From Clostridium aceticum (GTDB lineage Bacteria > Bacillota > Clostridia > Peptostreptococcales > Natronincolaceae), in contig NZ_CP009687.1 in assembly GCF_001042715.1 (NCBI RefSeq), forward strand, positions 3,339,418-3,403,417: a stretch of 64,000 nucleotides of DNA, written 5' to 3'. The notes beneath the pieces are model-generated. The model was not told where the DNA came from and searched no databases. It saw only the letters and a list, made by a program, of their open reading frames with translations. Positions 10,401 through 18,843 of this stretch are shown here, one piece after another (position 1 is the first letter of the stretch; each line of letters begins with the position of its first letter). The position numbers and the translations under genes are program-made.

Positions 10401-11454
10401 CCACAAACGTTTCTACATTTATGTTACCTGCAGCATCCTCTACGTAAATGGCGATGGTGGAGGTGCCTATATTAGCCCCGGTGACGGTTACCGTACGAGC
10501 GGCGTCGCTACCGCCCAGTACCACATTGGCCAGCGGCACGGCGGTGGTATTGGATGAATCCCGGCTAACACTCAGGCTACCGGAGGTTGTCAGGTTGTCG
10601 CTTACGGTAAAGGGCAGCGCTCCGGTGTTTTGCCCAACAACGATCTCCTGATTGGTGATGGTGGAGATCGTGGGTGCCATGGTATCCACCAAAATGACCG
10701 ATGTATCGGCCACACTGTTCAGGGTTAAAATCAGGTCGTTGCCTACTCTGTCCCTAATGGTGCCACCATTGGTCTGTAACTCGACCACGGCAATGCCATC
10801 CAGATCATTATCGCCTGCCTGAACGGAATGGCGAAAGACCAGCGTTAAGGTGCCGCTGCCGGCCAGGTAGCTGGCGTAGCGGGTGGTGCCGCCGATATCC
10901 AGACGGATGCGTGGCGTTCCCCCGGCTGTATTCACATTAAGATTTTCCGAGGCATTGATGATGAAGTCCAGTGAGAGTCCAGCCCTGTAAATGCCCGCGG
11001 CAGGCACAGAAACCGAGGCAACTTCGGGAGGCACATCATCCAGCACCGTCAGGGTAAAACTTTTCTCAAAGGTATTATCGTCGCTATCGGTGGTGCGGAT
11101 CCGAACCGAGTAATCGCCCGGAGCCATGCTCGCTGCATTGTTGGCACGTAGTTGGCCGCCACTGATATTGAAGCTGGCGTTGTGACTATCGCCAGCACCG
11201 GCAACCAGTTGGTAGCTGTGGGTATCGCCATCATCCGGGTCGACGCTGCTTAAGGTGCCGACAACGGCATTGATGCCGCCACTTTGTGCAACACTACTGT
11301 TGCTCAGCAGGATATCAGTGGGCGGATTATTGCCATAAGGTGCTGGAGGGCTTGAAGCCTCCACAACTGATTGAAACAATGAAAGCGAAAAAACATAACT
11401 AATTATCAAAAACATAACTAATATGAACATTTTTTTTCTTAGCATTTCCTTCAC
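7441..11454 (-). CDS. large SLH-anchored surface protein, chimeric
   Basis: A 1337-residue exported protein. Residues 1-34 form a signal peptide. About 36-140 is cadherin-like (PPTDILLSNSSV, VDPDDGDTHSY), about 141-356 has two Ig-like modules, about 357-620 has four InlB/Listeria-Bacteroides repeats (GYSFTGWSPSDF, GYTFSGWYKD), one more lies near 730-800, followed by a cadherin-like beta-sandwich ending TYTVTVTRAE, a Ser/Gly linker and a domain of about 250 residues. Three SLH domains close the protein (GHWSEAIVND, YPDGTFKPGATITREEA, DPKGTLTHAESLAA). SLH domains hold it on the wall polymer. DNA for residues about 38-516 is GC-rich and unlike the rest. Confidence 0.9.
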   Translation of the reverse strand: MKEMLRKKMFILVMFLIISYVFSLSLFQSVVEASSPPAPYGNNPPTDILLSNSSVAQSGGINAVVGTLSSVDPDDGDTHSYQLVAGAGDSHNASFNISGGQLRANNAASMAPGDYSVRIRTTDSDDNTFEKSFTLTVLDDVPPEVASVSVPAAGIYRAGLSLDFIINASENLNVNTAGGTPRIRLDIGGTTRYASYLAGSGTLTLVFRHSVQAGDNDLDGIAVVELQTNGGTIRDRVGNDLILTLNSVADTSVILVDTMAPTISTITNQEIVVGQNTGALPFTVSDNLTTSGSLSVSRDSSNTTAVPLANVVLGGSDAARTVTVTGANIGTSTIAIYVEDAAGNINVETFVVTVIPPSHTVNFVDWDGNLLKTESVQEGSSATAPANPSRTGYSFTGWSPSDFSNITADTTITAQYSINSYTVTFVDWNSTVLKTETVEHGSSATAPTNPSRTGYSFTGWSPSDFSNITANTIITAQYSINSYTVSFDSVGGSAVAGTTQDFGSVITAPVDSTREGYTFSGWYKDIGLINQWNFATDVVTEDITLYAKWNINQYTVSFDIAGGSLVSNQTVDYNQKAIRPDPDPTKAGFNFGGWYKDPGLINQWNFGVDRVTENRTLYAKWLTPQDSITMIASPNNVEFTEDFNQIFTLNISNDTVIGSVYKSDINLGGVFSNLNIGQVNNSETIVTAEVYGNLSSAGVGTITLNENKLNNRTSPLSANITVASKPTYTVYFNVNGGSSVGNQTVAYNQKATRPLDPTKAGYTFDGWYTDNSFTTEFNFEETITTDMHIYARWVSYNANLNSLILSQGTLSPEFHYGTTSYVANVANNVTNIKITPIVADAGATVIVDGYVVGSGQPSQAINLNAGENTVKVEVTAQDGSIKTYTVTVTRAESVAPPRNSSGGGGGGDSTPLSNNKEVIITTQDQVQKLATETITEIDGNREIKLVVDSQQINSLIEEYAKENQTNKEVSFSITTPGDITRVLLTGDIVKNLEDNDFRVSIIEEQVQYHLDAQNFAIEKIAELMGVPSDSLHTIDIELNIDKTSSIESEMLKEQAKALGHEIVVEPVKFEIIARTSTDYGTFKEVKINRFNTYAQRIIEIPNGVDKNKITTGIVSNANSSYSHIPTEIFQKDGKTYSRLNSLTNSSYSIIWSPVFIDEVKGHWSEAIVNDMASRLVLVDYQNFKADKAVTRAEFAEYIVRALGLYREGHTLENRFTDLAKNKHLTSVLIANDWGIIKGYPDGTFKPGATITREEAMTMYAKAMDIVKILDNSEDKLSLFVDSNEVSDWATAYVRRTVDAGIFSGKGNGILDPKGTLTHAESLAAIRSLLIKAELINN
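9905..11340. other. GC-rich segment inside the surface protein gene
   Basis: Base composition jumps to clearly GC-rich from just after the signal-peptide codons (about 11340) to about 9905, then falls back to the AT-rich style of the genome. Codons also change, with GCG, CGG, GGC and CTG-rich use within the segment. The protein it encodes (cadherin-like, Ig-like and two and a half InlB repeats) resembles surface modules of marine Proteobacteria by style. The edges are estimates by eye. Confidence 0.75.
10018..10389 (-). repeat. tandem 186-bp repeat encoding InlB-type repeats
   Basis: Two adjacent copies of 186 bp (62 codons) begin at 10018 and 10204 with GCTGTACTGGGCGGT and differ at only a few bases over most of their length. 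They encode near-identical InlB-type repeats (TGYSFTGWSPSDFSNITA). Such identity implies recent duplication or gene conversion. Confidence 0.85.
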
Positions 11455-11732
11455 TCCTTCACCTCAATATTGAAATTTTGTATACAAGTTCGTTTATATC
11501 CTTAATCTCTCACAATAATTGGTTGATCGCTTCATTATACATCCGTTCAATCGTTAAAAAATACTCTGGATTCAACATCGTTTGTCACACTCCCTTGGAT
11601 TTTAATTTTATTGGATCTATTATGTTAATTCTACACAGTTCCTCAAAACCCCTCCATATTTCTACATTATTCCATCATACAAGTTTACCTTTAAAACATC
11701 GTGCTTCTCCACTTCATTAGGATCATTTTCAT
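11455..11732. other. intergenic; one tiny SD-preceded frame
   Basis: Nothing of ordinary length is coded here. On the minus strand a 22-codon frame at 11578-11510 (MLNPEYFLTIERMYNEAINQ then LL) follows AGGGAGTGTGACA, a plausible SD. It may be the cut-off start of a lost gene and resembles nothing I can name. Confidence 0.35.
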
Positions 11733-12032
11733 TTATACCTCCCTGTAGGAGGGGCAAACCGCAAAATCAATCAACTTTAAACCGTTATACCCAGAAAGGA
11801 GCATATTATAAAAAGCTCTCCCAAAATCGTCTCCAGAAAGGATAGTTTTAATCTCGTCAACAATTTTCTCAACATCCGCCATGGATAGACATGTGCTATT
11901 AATACTATTAATGGCATCACGAAATACATCAACGAAGATATTAGTATCTGCGTCAATTTTGCCTCTATAATTTTTGAGTGAAACATACTCGTATCCTATT
12001 CGTGTAAAATGACTAAAGCTGGAATCTTTACA
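11733..12032 (-). pseudogene. hsdR: remnant of type I restriction enzyme subunit R
   Basis: A minus-strand frame is open between stops at 12035 and 11735 but has no start codon at its head. It reads FTRIGYEYVSLKNYRGKIDA, then VDVFRDAINSINSTCLS and, near the end, GRAFYNMLLSGYNGLKLIDF. This matches the N-terminal part of HsdR as I remember the family (GYEYVS, long helix, FY..L..GYNGLKLIDF), just before the PD-ExK nuclease core. The rest of the gene and any hsdM or hsdS are absent, so this is a relic of a lost restriction system. Confidence 0.6.
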
Positions 12033-12223
12033 CTATTGAAGCCACCAAAGATGATTACTGAATCTATCAGTAGGTAAATGGATAGTATAATAAACCAACC
12101 TAAAGCTAATTTATAAAAATATTTATGCCTTTTTTTATTTTTACACCTGCCCTTCTTATATTATATATAGATAGTGTTTCTTCCTACCTCATTATCTAAG
12201 CCCTGCCCATTTAGGGAGTCTTA

Positions 12224-13258
12224 TTATTTCACATGTGGAAATATTAGGGATATGGTCAACCCCAAACCAGGCTGGGATTTTGCATCTAATTGAATTGCTA
12301 AATCATAAGCCATCTTGCTCACTAAGAAGAGTCCCATGCCTGTTGCTTGTCTTGTATAAGTACCTCTCCTTCCAGTAAAGCCCTTATCAAAAATAAATGG
12401 TAAATCTTCTTGAGGTACACCTGGACCATTATCACTGACACTTAAGATGGTTTTATCACTCCCTTTATCATAAACCATTTCAAATTTCAGCATTGGGCTA
12501 TGCTGGTTCTGTGTAACATACTTTGTACTATTAGCGATTATTTGTTCTAATATAAAAGCTAATCCCTTACGGTCAGATAAGACTTCCATTTCTTCACCTA
12601 TAAACTGTATATGAAAAGTAGATTCATCTAATAATGTTTGGTGATTCTCAATTGTCTCTTTGCAAAATTCTAGTATGCTTATAGGCTCAAAAATGTAATC
12701 TTTATGAGCAGCTCCAAGTCTGGCAAAATACAAAATTCGCTCTACGTCCCCAAGCATTTTATCTCTAACATGAAGCATACGATGTCTAACAAGGAGTGAC
12801 ATTTCGTCACTACGGTTATCTAATACCAAAGTCATTAGTGATAGAGGTTTTTTAATTTCATGAACCCATCCTTCTATATAGTTCTCATAATCTGCCAACT
12901 CAATGATTTGATCATTCAGCTTCGCTTGATATGATCTTATGAGGTTTCCTATGCTACGGATATACGACAAATGTGTATTAGGAGATACTCGGCATAATAT
13001 TTCTTCGTTCACCTCGTTGGGTTCTAACAAAAACTCTTCAAAAGCAACTTCTATTATTTCTTGCTTTCTAATTATAACGAATACAGACAAAGATATGGTT
13101 GTTAGAGTAAAACCAACCATTAACCCTACTAAAACCATAAAGGCTTCAGGGTAAGCTAACCAAGCTAGAAAGCTAAACAGAAGATCCGTAGTAATCAAAA
13201 TAAAAAACCATAGTTTATAATCATTAAAACAACTATAGATTTTCTTTATCCATTTCAT
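12224..13258 (-). CDS. intramembrane-sensing histidine kinase, BceS-like
   Basis: Two TM helices near residues 15-35 and 40-63 with almost no extracellular loop mark the BceS/LiaS-type intramembrane-sensing group. The phosphoacceptor box is EGWVHEIKKPLS with His133. The ATPase has N box (IIANSTKYV), G1 (DNGPGVP), F box and G2 (GMGLFL). It follows the regulator gene by eight bases. By family it cannot sense peptide alone but reads the state of the neighbouring transporter. Confidence 0.9.
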   Translation of the reverse strand: MKWIKKIYSCFNDYKLWFFILITTDLLFSFLAWLAYPEAFMVLVGLMVGFTLTTISLSVFVIIRKQEIIEVAFEEFLLEPNEVNEEILCRVSPNTHLSYIRSIGNLIRSYQAKLNDQIIELADYENYIEGWVHEIKKPLSLMTLVLDNRSDEMSLLVRHRMLHVRDKMLGDVERILYFARLGAAHKDYIFEPISILEFCKETIENHQTLLDESTFHIQFIGEEMEVLSDRKGLAFILEQIIANSTKYVTQNQHSPMLKFEMVYDKGSDKTILSVSDNGPGVPQEDLPFIFDKGFTGRRGTYTRQATGMGLFLVSKMAYDLAIQLDAKSQPGLGLTISLIFPHVK

Positions 13259-13266
13259 TGCTTCAC

Positions 13267-13932
13267 CTACTCCCTAAGTCGATAACCCTGACCTCTTATT
13301 GTTTCAATTTGATTCTCTAAGTTTAATTGCCTTAGTGTTTTTCGTAAGCGAGTCAGATTTACTTGAAGTGCATTTTCGTCTATATATTGGTCTGTTCCCC
13401 ATAAAACTTCACTCAGTCTAGACTTGGATACACTCTTAGGTCTATTTTGTACTAAAGCTAATAAAATTTTTCCCTCATTAGCTGATAACAACAACGATTG
13501 AGATCCTTTGTACAGAGTGAAGGTATTCGGATCTAGTAAAAAACTGCCACCATCTACTAGTCCGAGTTGCCCTTCAAATCTTCTTAGCAGATTCTGAATA
13601 CGCGCTAATAATCTATCTCGATTGCAAGGTTTTGTGAGATAATCATCTGCACCTAAATTAAGACCATGTAATTCATCCTGTAACTTATCTCTAGATGTAA
13701 GAATCAATACTTGACCAATCCCTTTTGATTTTAGGCTTTTACATATTTCAAATCCTGATTGTTCCGGTAAATTGATGTCTAGCAAAACTAAATCTGGTGC
13801 CAAAGCGGCTATTTGAGTAACAATATTGTTAAAGTCTGTAATTTCCATCACTTCATAACCGGCTTTTTTCAATATATCCGCCAATTCTTCTCTCATTAAT
13901 GAATCGTCTTCAACAATTGTAATCTTCGCCAC
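13267..13932 (-). CDS. OmpR-family response regulator, BceR-like
   Basis: An N-terminal receiver has acidic pair Asp9/Asp10, phosphoacceptor Asp52 (LVLLDINLP), Thr79 and Lys101 (LTKPC). The C-terminal winged helix (about 125-221) ends in IETIRGQGYRLRE, as expected for OmpR/BceR. It lies between the permease and kinase genes in one leftward operon. It should activate the bceAB-like promoter upstream of 16903, where I see no clear operator by eye. Confidence 0.93.
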   Translation of the reverse strand: MAKITIVEDDSLMREELADILKKAGYEVMEITDFNNIVTQIAALAPDLVLLDINLPEQSGFEICKSLKSKGIGQVLILTSRDKLQDELHGLNLGADDYLTKPCNRDRLLARIQNLLRRFEGQLGLVDGGSFLLDPNTFTLYKGSQSLLLSANEGKILLALVQNRPKSVSKSRLSEVLWGTDQYIDENALQVNLTRLRKTLRQLNLENQIETIRGQGYRLRE

Positions 13933-13968
13933 TTCAGCTCCTCCTTGAATGTGAAATTTAATGACTTT

Positions 13969-16140
13969 TTAATCTATATTTGGCTTCCAACGTAATTTAT
14001 CTATCTCATGATCTGCTGAACGGGCAACTGCCATTCCGTAAATTGTCACAATTAGGGCTACAATACATGCAAAGGTAAATGCAATAGGATACAATAATGC
14101 TTGGTTTTCGATGGAAATAATAACAAATGAGATCATAGCCCTTATACCAACGCCCCCACTCACGCATGCAAGAGACATAGGTAACAGAAAAGTCCATAAT
14201 ACCTGTTTATGCATAGATTTTTTCATTTGATGACGTTTTGCACCCAACATGGAAAGCGTTAAATAGCGTTGTCTAGTCTGCTTCACCTGTGTCAAAAATT
14301 GTAAAACTAGTACGGTACAAGCAATAATCAAAAATAAGAATCCCATATATAGTATCGTATAGCTTCCAGCAACAACGTAGAAGAGTTTACGTCCGAAGTT
14401 TTGTAAATAACTTTCAAACTGGAAGCCTGAAGATTTCAATACATCTCTAGCCTCCATCATTGGCTTCATTAAACCACGATTCTCTTGTATCTTTTGTGGA
14501 ATGCGAAAATTCCAATATGAATCATAGGTTTCTGTATTTAATAATTGTTCAAACATATGGTCAGAAACTATAAACGCTAAATAAATTTCTACTGAACGAT
14601 CTGCTACCAATCCTCTCATTGGAGCTGATGGGCGTATATATATTGCTTGATCATTAATGCTTATCAAACTTTTCCCTTCTTTTGTAGCCTTTTCAAGAAT
14701 ACTGTCTAGTACAGGCATGCTATCTAGATTGTCCATAGGCATTAAATCTGGGTTAAAGTATAAAGTAATTTCATCTAAGTCTAGGTTCAGCGGTTTTTCT
14801 CCTATAGCTTCTAAAAGTCCATTATAAGATGATTCGGGAATGAGGTAAGGTTTTGTTATATCAACCTCTAATACCCCAAACAAATTAAGTGCTTCAGGGT
14901 TTTCTGAACTGATACTATAACCCTGCATTTCTCCAGATAAAATTTGATCTTTATAGTTGCTTGGCAGGGCCATAATAATTTCTTCTCTTAGTTTAGACCA
15001 ATCAACTAGTGACAATGGCATACCATCTTCCAGGCCCTCGCCCTGATGCTTCATTCTTCCAATTTTTAGGAGGTTTAAATCCTCCACATATGGGACCATT
15101 TTTTCTGAAGTAAGGAATTCCTCAACTTTTTGACTACTACCTTTAACAGTAAAATCGTATATCGAGGAATGCCTACTTAAACCCCTTTCAAACCCTATAA
15201 TAGTTGAAGCACCATTTGCTATCAAAATGATAGACAACGTAATTAGGATAGATGTTACTGCAACAGAAGTAGATTTATTAGCTAAATTCTCTTGGAACTG
15301 CCTTAATGTAAATATATACAGCCCTTTAGTAGATTTACCTTCGGACAAGTAAGCCATTAAGCCTAGTAATTTCCCAAATCCTCTCATAAAAAAGATCGTT
15401 CCTAAACTTCCAAGAGCTAATGCTACAAACAGAAGTAGTCCTCCAAATTCCATAAAACGATATAAAACAATCCAATATGCGACACCTAGTAAGATAGAAC
15501 CTACTAAAACATTGAGCAGGTTACCTTTAAAGTGACCCATATCTTGTCTCTTATCCATTTGCTCATGAAGTAATTGATGAACCTCTTGATTAAATAATTT
15601 GCCACCAAGAATGGCTAGTGCTACAAGCTGAATGAATAAAAAACCAGTGATGGTAGAGAAAATCGCACCCATCGACAAGCTTATTTGATGGCCAATGATT
15701 CCTTGACCGATTAATTTAGAAACCGTCAAGCTGATTATTTTAGCTAAAAATCCTCCTATTAAAATGCCTCCAATGAGTGCTAAAATAGAAGTGATTAACC
15801 CCTCCGCTAAAAGTTGAAGAACAAGGCGTTCTTTTCGCATCCCTAACATGAGATAGAGTCCAAATTCTTTGCTTCTCCGATTTAATTGGTACTGATTGGC
15901 AAATAAAATCAAGAAAAATAATAAAAATAATGCAAATAAATACACAATTGGCATTAAGGCTAAGAGTTTATCAATTGAATCACTTTCAAACTCCCTTAAG
16001 AATAAAATAACATCTTGTCTTCCAAGTGAAAGAATGATATAAAATGACGCTATTGCTGTTACAAGTGTTGCAAAGTAAATTAAATTCTCCTTACGACTAC
16101 GTTTAGCATTACGGTAAATTAAACTAGAGAACATTTGCAC
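13969..16140 (-). CDS. FtsX-type ABC permease, BceB-like
   Basis: At 723 residues it has ten predicted TM helices: one N-terminal, three near 60-180, two near 205-250, one near 290 and three at the C-terminus. A large extracellular domain occupies about 320-590. This is the classic BceB architecture, where the big loop confers peptide specificity. It overlaps the ATPase gene by 17 bases. With the linked kinase and regulator it forms a complete antimicrobial-peptide sensing and resistance module. Confidence 0.9.
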   Translation of the reverse strand: MQMFSSLIYRNAKRSRKENLIYFATLVTAIASFYIILSLGRQDVILFLREFESDSIDKLLALMPIVYLFALFLLFFLILFANQYQLNRRSKEFGLYLMLGMRKERLVLQLLAEGLITSILALIGGILIGGFLAKIISLTVSKLIGQGIIGHQISLSMGAIFSTITGFLFIQLVALAILGGKLFNQEVHQLLHEQMDKRQDMGHFKGNLLNVLVGSILLGVAYWIVLYRFMEFGGLLLFVALALGSLGTIFFMRGFGKLLGLMAYLSEGKSTKGLYIFTLRQFQENLANKSTSVAVTSILITLSIILIANGASTIIGFERGLSRHSSIYDFTVKGSSQKVEEFLTSEKMVPYVEDLNLLKIGRMKHQGEGLEDGMPLSLVDWSKLREEIIMALPSNYKDQILSGEMQGYSISSENPEALNLFGVLEVDITKPYLIPESSYNGLLEAIGEKPLNLDLDEITLYFNPDLMPMDNLDSMPVLDSILEKATKEGKSLISINDQAIYIRPSAPMRGLVADRSVEIYLAFIVSDHMFEQLLNTETYDSYWNFRIPQKIQENRGLMKPMMEARDVLKSSGFQFESYLQNFGRKLFYVVAGSYTILYMGFLFLIIACTVLVLQFLTQVKQTRQRYLTLSMLGAKRHQMKKSMHKQVLWTFLLPMSLACVSGGVGIRAMISFVIISIENQALLYPIAFTFACIVALIVTIYGMAVARSADHEIDKLRWKPNID

Positions 16141-16903
16141 TGCCTCCCCCTAGCTGAGCTAATAACTTTAAAATTCTTTCGTAAAATTTCTCTCGAGATT
16201 CATCATGTTTGCTACGCATTTCATGAAATATTACACCATCTTGAATAAAAAGGATTCTTGAACAAAAACTTGCTGCATTTGGGTCGTGGGTAACCATCAA
16301 AATCGTTCTTCCACTGTTTCTATTAATACCTTCTAATTTATTCATTAAAGTTTTTGCAGAGCGTGTATCCAGTGCTCCTGTTGGTTCATCTGCAAGAACG
16401 ATATCTGGATCAGAAATCAAACTGCGTGCAGCGGCTACCCTCTGCTTTTGTCCACCAGACATCTGAGATGGGAATTTGTTAAGAATATCTGTAATTTCTA
16501 AATAACCTGCTAGCTCATCTAATTTAGTACGTGCTTTTACAAAATCCATCCCATGAATAGACAATGGCAATAGTATATTTTCTTGTCCAGTTAGATTATC
16601 CAACAATTCAAAGTCTTGAAACAAATATCCGATTCGGCTACCTCGGTACTTTGCCAAATCCTTACTGTCAAAAGCACTGATGTTCTTACCATTTAAAAGT
16701 ACACGCCCGGATGTTGGCTTTATAGTTGTTGCAATGCAATTTAATAATGTAGTTTTACCAGAACCACTTGGTCCCATTATCCCTAAGAATTCTCCTGGAA
16801 GAATGTCAAAACTAACCCCGTTTAGAGCTTTAGTTAGATTGTATTTCTTTCCATAATATTTCTGTAGATCTTGGACTTCTAATATTTTTTCTTGTATGAT
16901 CAT
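16124..16903 (-). CDS. ABC transporter ATPase, BceA-like
   Basis: A complete subunit with Walker A GPSGSGKTT near residue 44, signature MSGGQKQRV near 145, Walker B IVLADEPTGALD near 167 and switch His MVTHD near 204. It is first of the four-gene leftward operon (ATPase, permease, regulator, kinase). Its SD AGGAGTG lies just upstream. It is a paralogue of the truncated ATPase at the window start. Confidence 0.93.
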   Translation of the reverse strand: MIIQEKILEVQDLQKYYGKKYNLTKALNGVSFDILPGEFLGIMGPSGSGKTTLLNCIATTIKPTSGRVLLNGKNISAFDSKDLAKYRGSRIGYLFQDFELLDNLTGQENILLPLSIHGMDFVKARTKLDELAGYLEITDILNKFPSQMSGGQKQRVAAARSLISDPDIVLADEPTGALDTRSAKTLMNKLEGINRNSGRTILMVTHDPNAASFCSRILFIQDGVIFHEMRSKHDESREKFYERILKLLAQLGGGSANVL

Positions 16904-17279
16904 AGTATAACACTCCTTCTATCTAGTATTTAACAATTTGTTGTAAATACACTAAAATGATAATTTGCTTATCAACATCATAACAAGAATTAAGATTTAA
17001 AAACACTTACACTTAATGTAAGGAATAATGATTAAAGACCACTTTCATTTCAAGTTTTAACTTCATTCAGCATTGGGAACTTCACTTAGATCCTTTTTCT
17101 TCGAGTCCGCATTGCCACCCAGTGAATCGACACCCACAATTGTTCCAGCGTGCCCAAATATATATCACAATATATATTTGAGATACAATGGTACATCTAT
17201 CCTATCTTCTTAACCCTATGTTTTATCTAATGTGCCAACTCAACCTCACCTAGTTTCAAACTCAATTTTTGCCCAAAAT
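16904..17279. other. upstream region with an unidentified coding relic
   Basis: The first part should carry the promoter of the BceA operon; I see no convincing boxes. On the minus strand from about 17157 to 17063 a startless frame reads IFGHAGTIVGVDSLGGNADS and ends SEVPNAE. It looks protein-like in codon use but I cannot name it. The remainder appears non-coding. Confidence 0.4.
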
Positions 17280-17319
17280 AAACCCTTGATATGTTCCCAT
17301 GAGCACATATCAAGGGTTT
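17280..17319. terminator. inverted repeat, terminator-like
   Basis: A perfect 15-bp stem (AAACCCTTGATATGT and complement) with a 10-base loop lies downstream of the leftward pRiA4b-like gene. The outer 11 bases recur in the repeat at 7302-7343. Confidence 0.6.
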
Positions 17320-17473
17320 AAGTCGAGTGGATAGTGTCAACTAATTCAAGTCGGAATAACGCTTGCTCTTAAAAAAATAATACGGTCCACTCTGGGACAA
17401 TTGTTAAGAGGTGCGAGCGGGGTCTGTTACTTCCATGTATACGCCCAAGAGCCCATGTGTCATTAATTACACT

Positions 17474-18073
17474 TCACACCTTTATGACTCTGGAGCGACT
17501 TTTCCAATCACTAAGCTCTACTGTCCAATACTTTGCCCATTCCTTCATTTGACCATATTCCGGATGATTCGGATTCAGCATAATTTCTCGGAAGCTCACA
17601 AATCCTCCCACGCCGCCCACATCCTCAGGCGGAGTTTGACCACTTGCTTCTAGCAAATAGGGTGATTCCTTGTCGTGTTCCTCCATCACACGAACAAGCT
17701 GGATTTCATGTTCCCAGTTATCCCCCATATCATAAGTATAGATCATATGCTTGTACTCTGGCAAAAACTCCGATAAAGTACGCTCTTTCATTAAAGTAGC
17801 ATTCTCATCGTACTTTAGATCCTCCTCAAGTGGAACTAGTCTGGAAACCATTACACCATTGTTGTCATCAGAGATGGTAAAATCATAAAGGTGATAATTC
17901 TGCCAGCTAAATACCGATTGCAACACCTTGTGTAAACGTGTAAATTCTATATCAGCAGGTACAATAATTCTCCGCACCGCTTTGTATACTTCCAGATCAA
18001 GTGTGATCATCAATTCAAAGGCACGATATTTATAAGCTTGCTTTCCTGTAAGTTCAGAAAGTGCATTAATCAT
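17474..18073 (-). CDS. pRiA4b ORF-3-like protein
   Basis: The protein matches the PRiA4_ORF3 family (once called IS1096 TnpR-like): the N-terminal IIVPADIEFTRLHKVLQSVF motif, WQNYHLYDF, the core YDMGDNWEHEIQLVRV and the PPEDVGG segment are all present. The molecular role of the family is unknown, though members often ride on mobile DNA. The start overlaps a transposase fragment and no good SD is visible, so transcription may now depend on neighbours. Confidence 0.85.
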   Translation of the reverse strand: MINALSELTGKQAYKYRAFELMITLDLEVYKAVRRIIVPADIEFTRLHKVLQSVFSWQNYHLYDFTISDDNNGVMVSRLVPLEEDLKYDENATLMKERTLSEFLPEYKHMIYTYDMGDNWEHEIQLVRVMEEHDKESPYLLEASGQTPPEDVGGVGGFVSFREIMLNPNHPEYGQMKEWAKYWTVELSDWKSRSRVIKV

Positions 18074-18258
18074 TGATTTGTAAGGGTAGAACCCCTCGTT
18101 ATTGGAATAGTATTGGAATAGGGGGTCAGGCTTGAATTATTCCCTTTTTTCTTTTGAATCTCCCCTTGTAATACTTTTTCTCTGTTATTACCTCTTACCA
18201 TTACATGATATAGAGCTCCTTTATAGTGTATACGTGGTTTTCTAGGCATTTTAATCAC
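18070..18258 (-). pseudogene. RAYT (REP-associated tyrosine transposase) N-terminal fragment
   Basis: The first 28 residues (MPRKPRIHYKGALYHVMVRG and on to NNREKVL) are the conserved start of Y1 transposases of the RAYT group. After about 40 residues the similarity is lost and the frame ends; the HUH and catalytic Tyr are missing. It lies beside inverted copies of the GCCTGACCCC repeat, as expected for a RAYT and its targets. A second such fragment is at 19570-19665. Confidence 0.75.
18122..18131 (-). repeat. REP-like repeat copy 1
   Basis: GGGGTCAGGC, the reverse form of the GCCTGACCCC repeat, lies inside the RAYT fragment. Confidence 0.6.
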
Positions 18259-18290
18259 CCTGTATAATTATATAATTATAATATTAATAA

Positions 18291-18334
18291 GTGAATATTT
18301 CAAGTGAATATTTCAAGCCTGACCCCTGACCTTG
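18291..18334 (+). repeat. REP-like repeat copy 2
   Basis: AAGTGAATATTTCAA occurs twice in a row and runs into GCCTGACCCCTGACCTT. The copy sits exactly where the transposase reading frame at 18335 begins to make sense, so it marks a junction. Confidence 0.7.
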
Positions 18335-18771
18335 CTCTTAAAGAAGAAGCTTATGATGGCTTTTATGCGGTATGTACCAGCTTAGAAGATGAGACCTCTG
18401 AAATTATCAAAGTTAATCACAGACGTTGGGAGATTGAGGAATGCTTTAGAATTATGAAAAGTGAATTTAAGACAAGACCTGCATACTTAACCAGAGACGA
18501 TCGTATAGAAGCACATTTTACAACTTGTTTCTTAGCAATGGTACTCTATAGATATCTTGAAAAGCGCTTAGATAGTAAGTTCACCTGTTGTAAAATTATA
18601 CAAGGGTTAAGGGATATGAATTTTTACGAAATCCCTGGCGATGGTTATATTTCAACTTATATGCGAACAGATCTTACAGACGCTCTTCACAAAGCTTTTG
18701 GTTTTAGAACGGATTATCAAATCATAAAAAACAATCAAATGAAAAAAATTTTTAAAGACACGAAAATTTAA
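18335..18771 (+). pseudogene. 3' fragment of IS1634-like DDE transposase
   Basis: The frame encodes the last third of an IS1634/IS4-group transposase: YDGFYAVCTS, then the YREK-like region NHRRWEIEECFRIMKSEF with the last catalytic Glu, and the C-terminal domain to KDTKI. The upstream two thirds are missing, and the frame instead starts within a REP-like repeat. The native terminator of the element follows. Confidence 0.8.
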
Positions 18772-18798
18772 AAAAGTACGCAATTTCTGACCATATAA

Positions 18799-18842
18799 AA
18801 AAAGCTTGAACCCTAGTATTTTAAATGGGTTTCAAGCTTTTT
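18799..18842. terminator. terminator after the transposase fragment
   Basis: AAAAGCTTGAACCC pairs with GGGTTTCAAGCTTTT across a 13-base loop, with A and T tracts on both sides. Confidence 0.7.
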
Positions 18843-18843
18843 A

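Noticed and set aside
10135-10557. Plus-strand frame of 140 codons in the GC-rich segment
   Set aside because: Antisense to the adhesin; arises from GC-rich codon bias in the repeats.
11999-12160. Minus-strand hydrophobic frame reading ALGWFIILSIYLLIDSVIIF
   Set aside because: It looks like a membrane segment but has no start codon or SD and overlaps the hsdR relic, so I could not support a gene.
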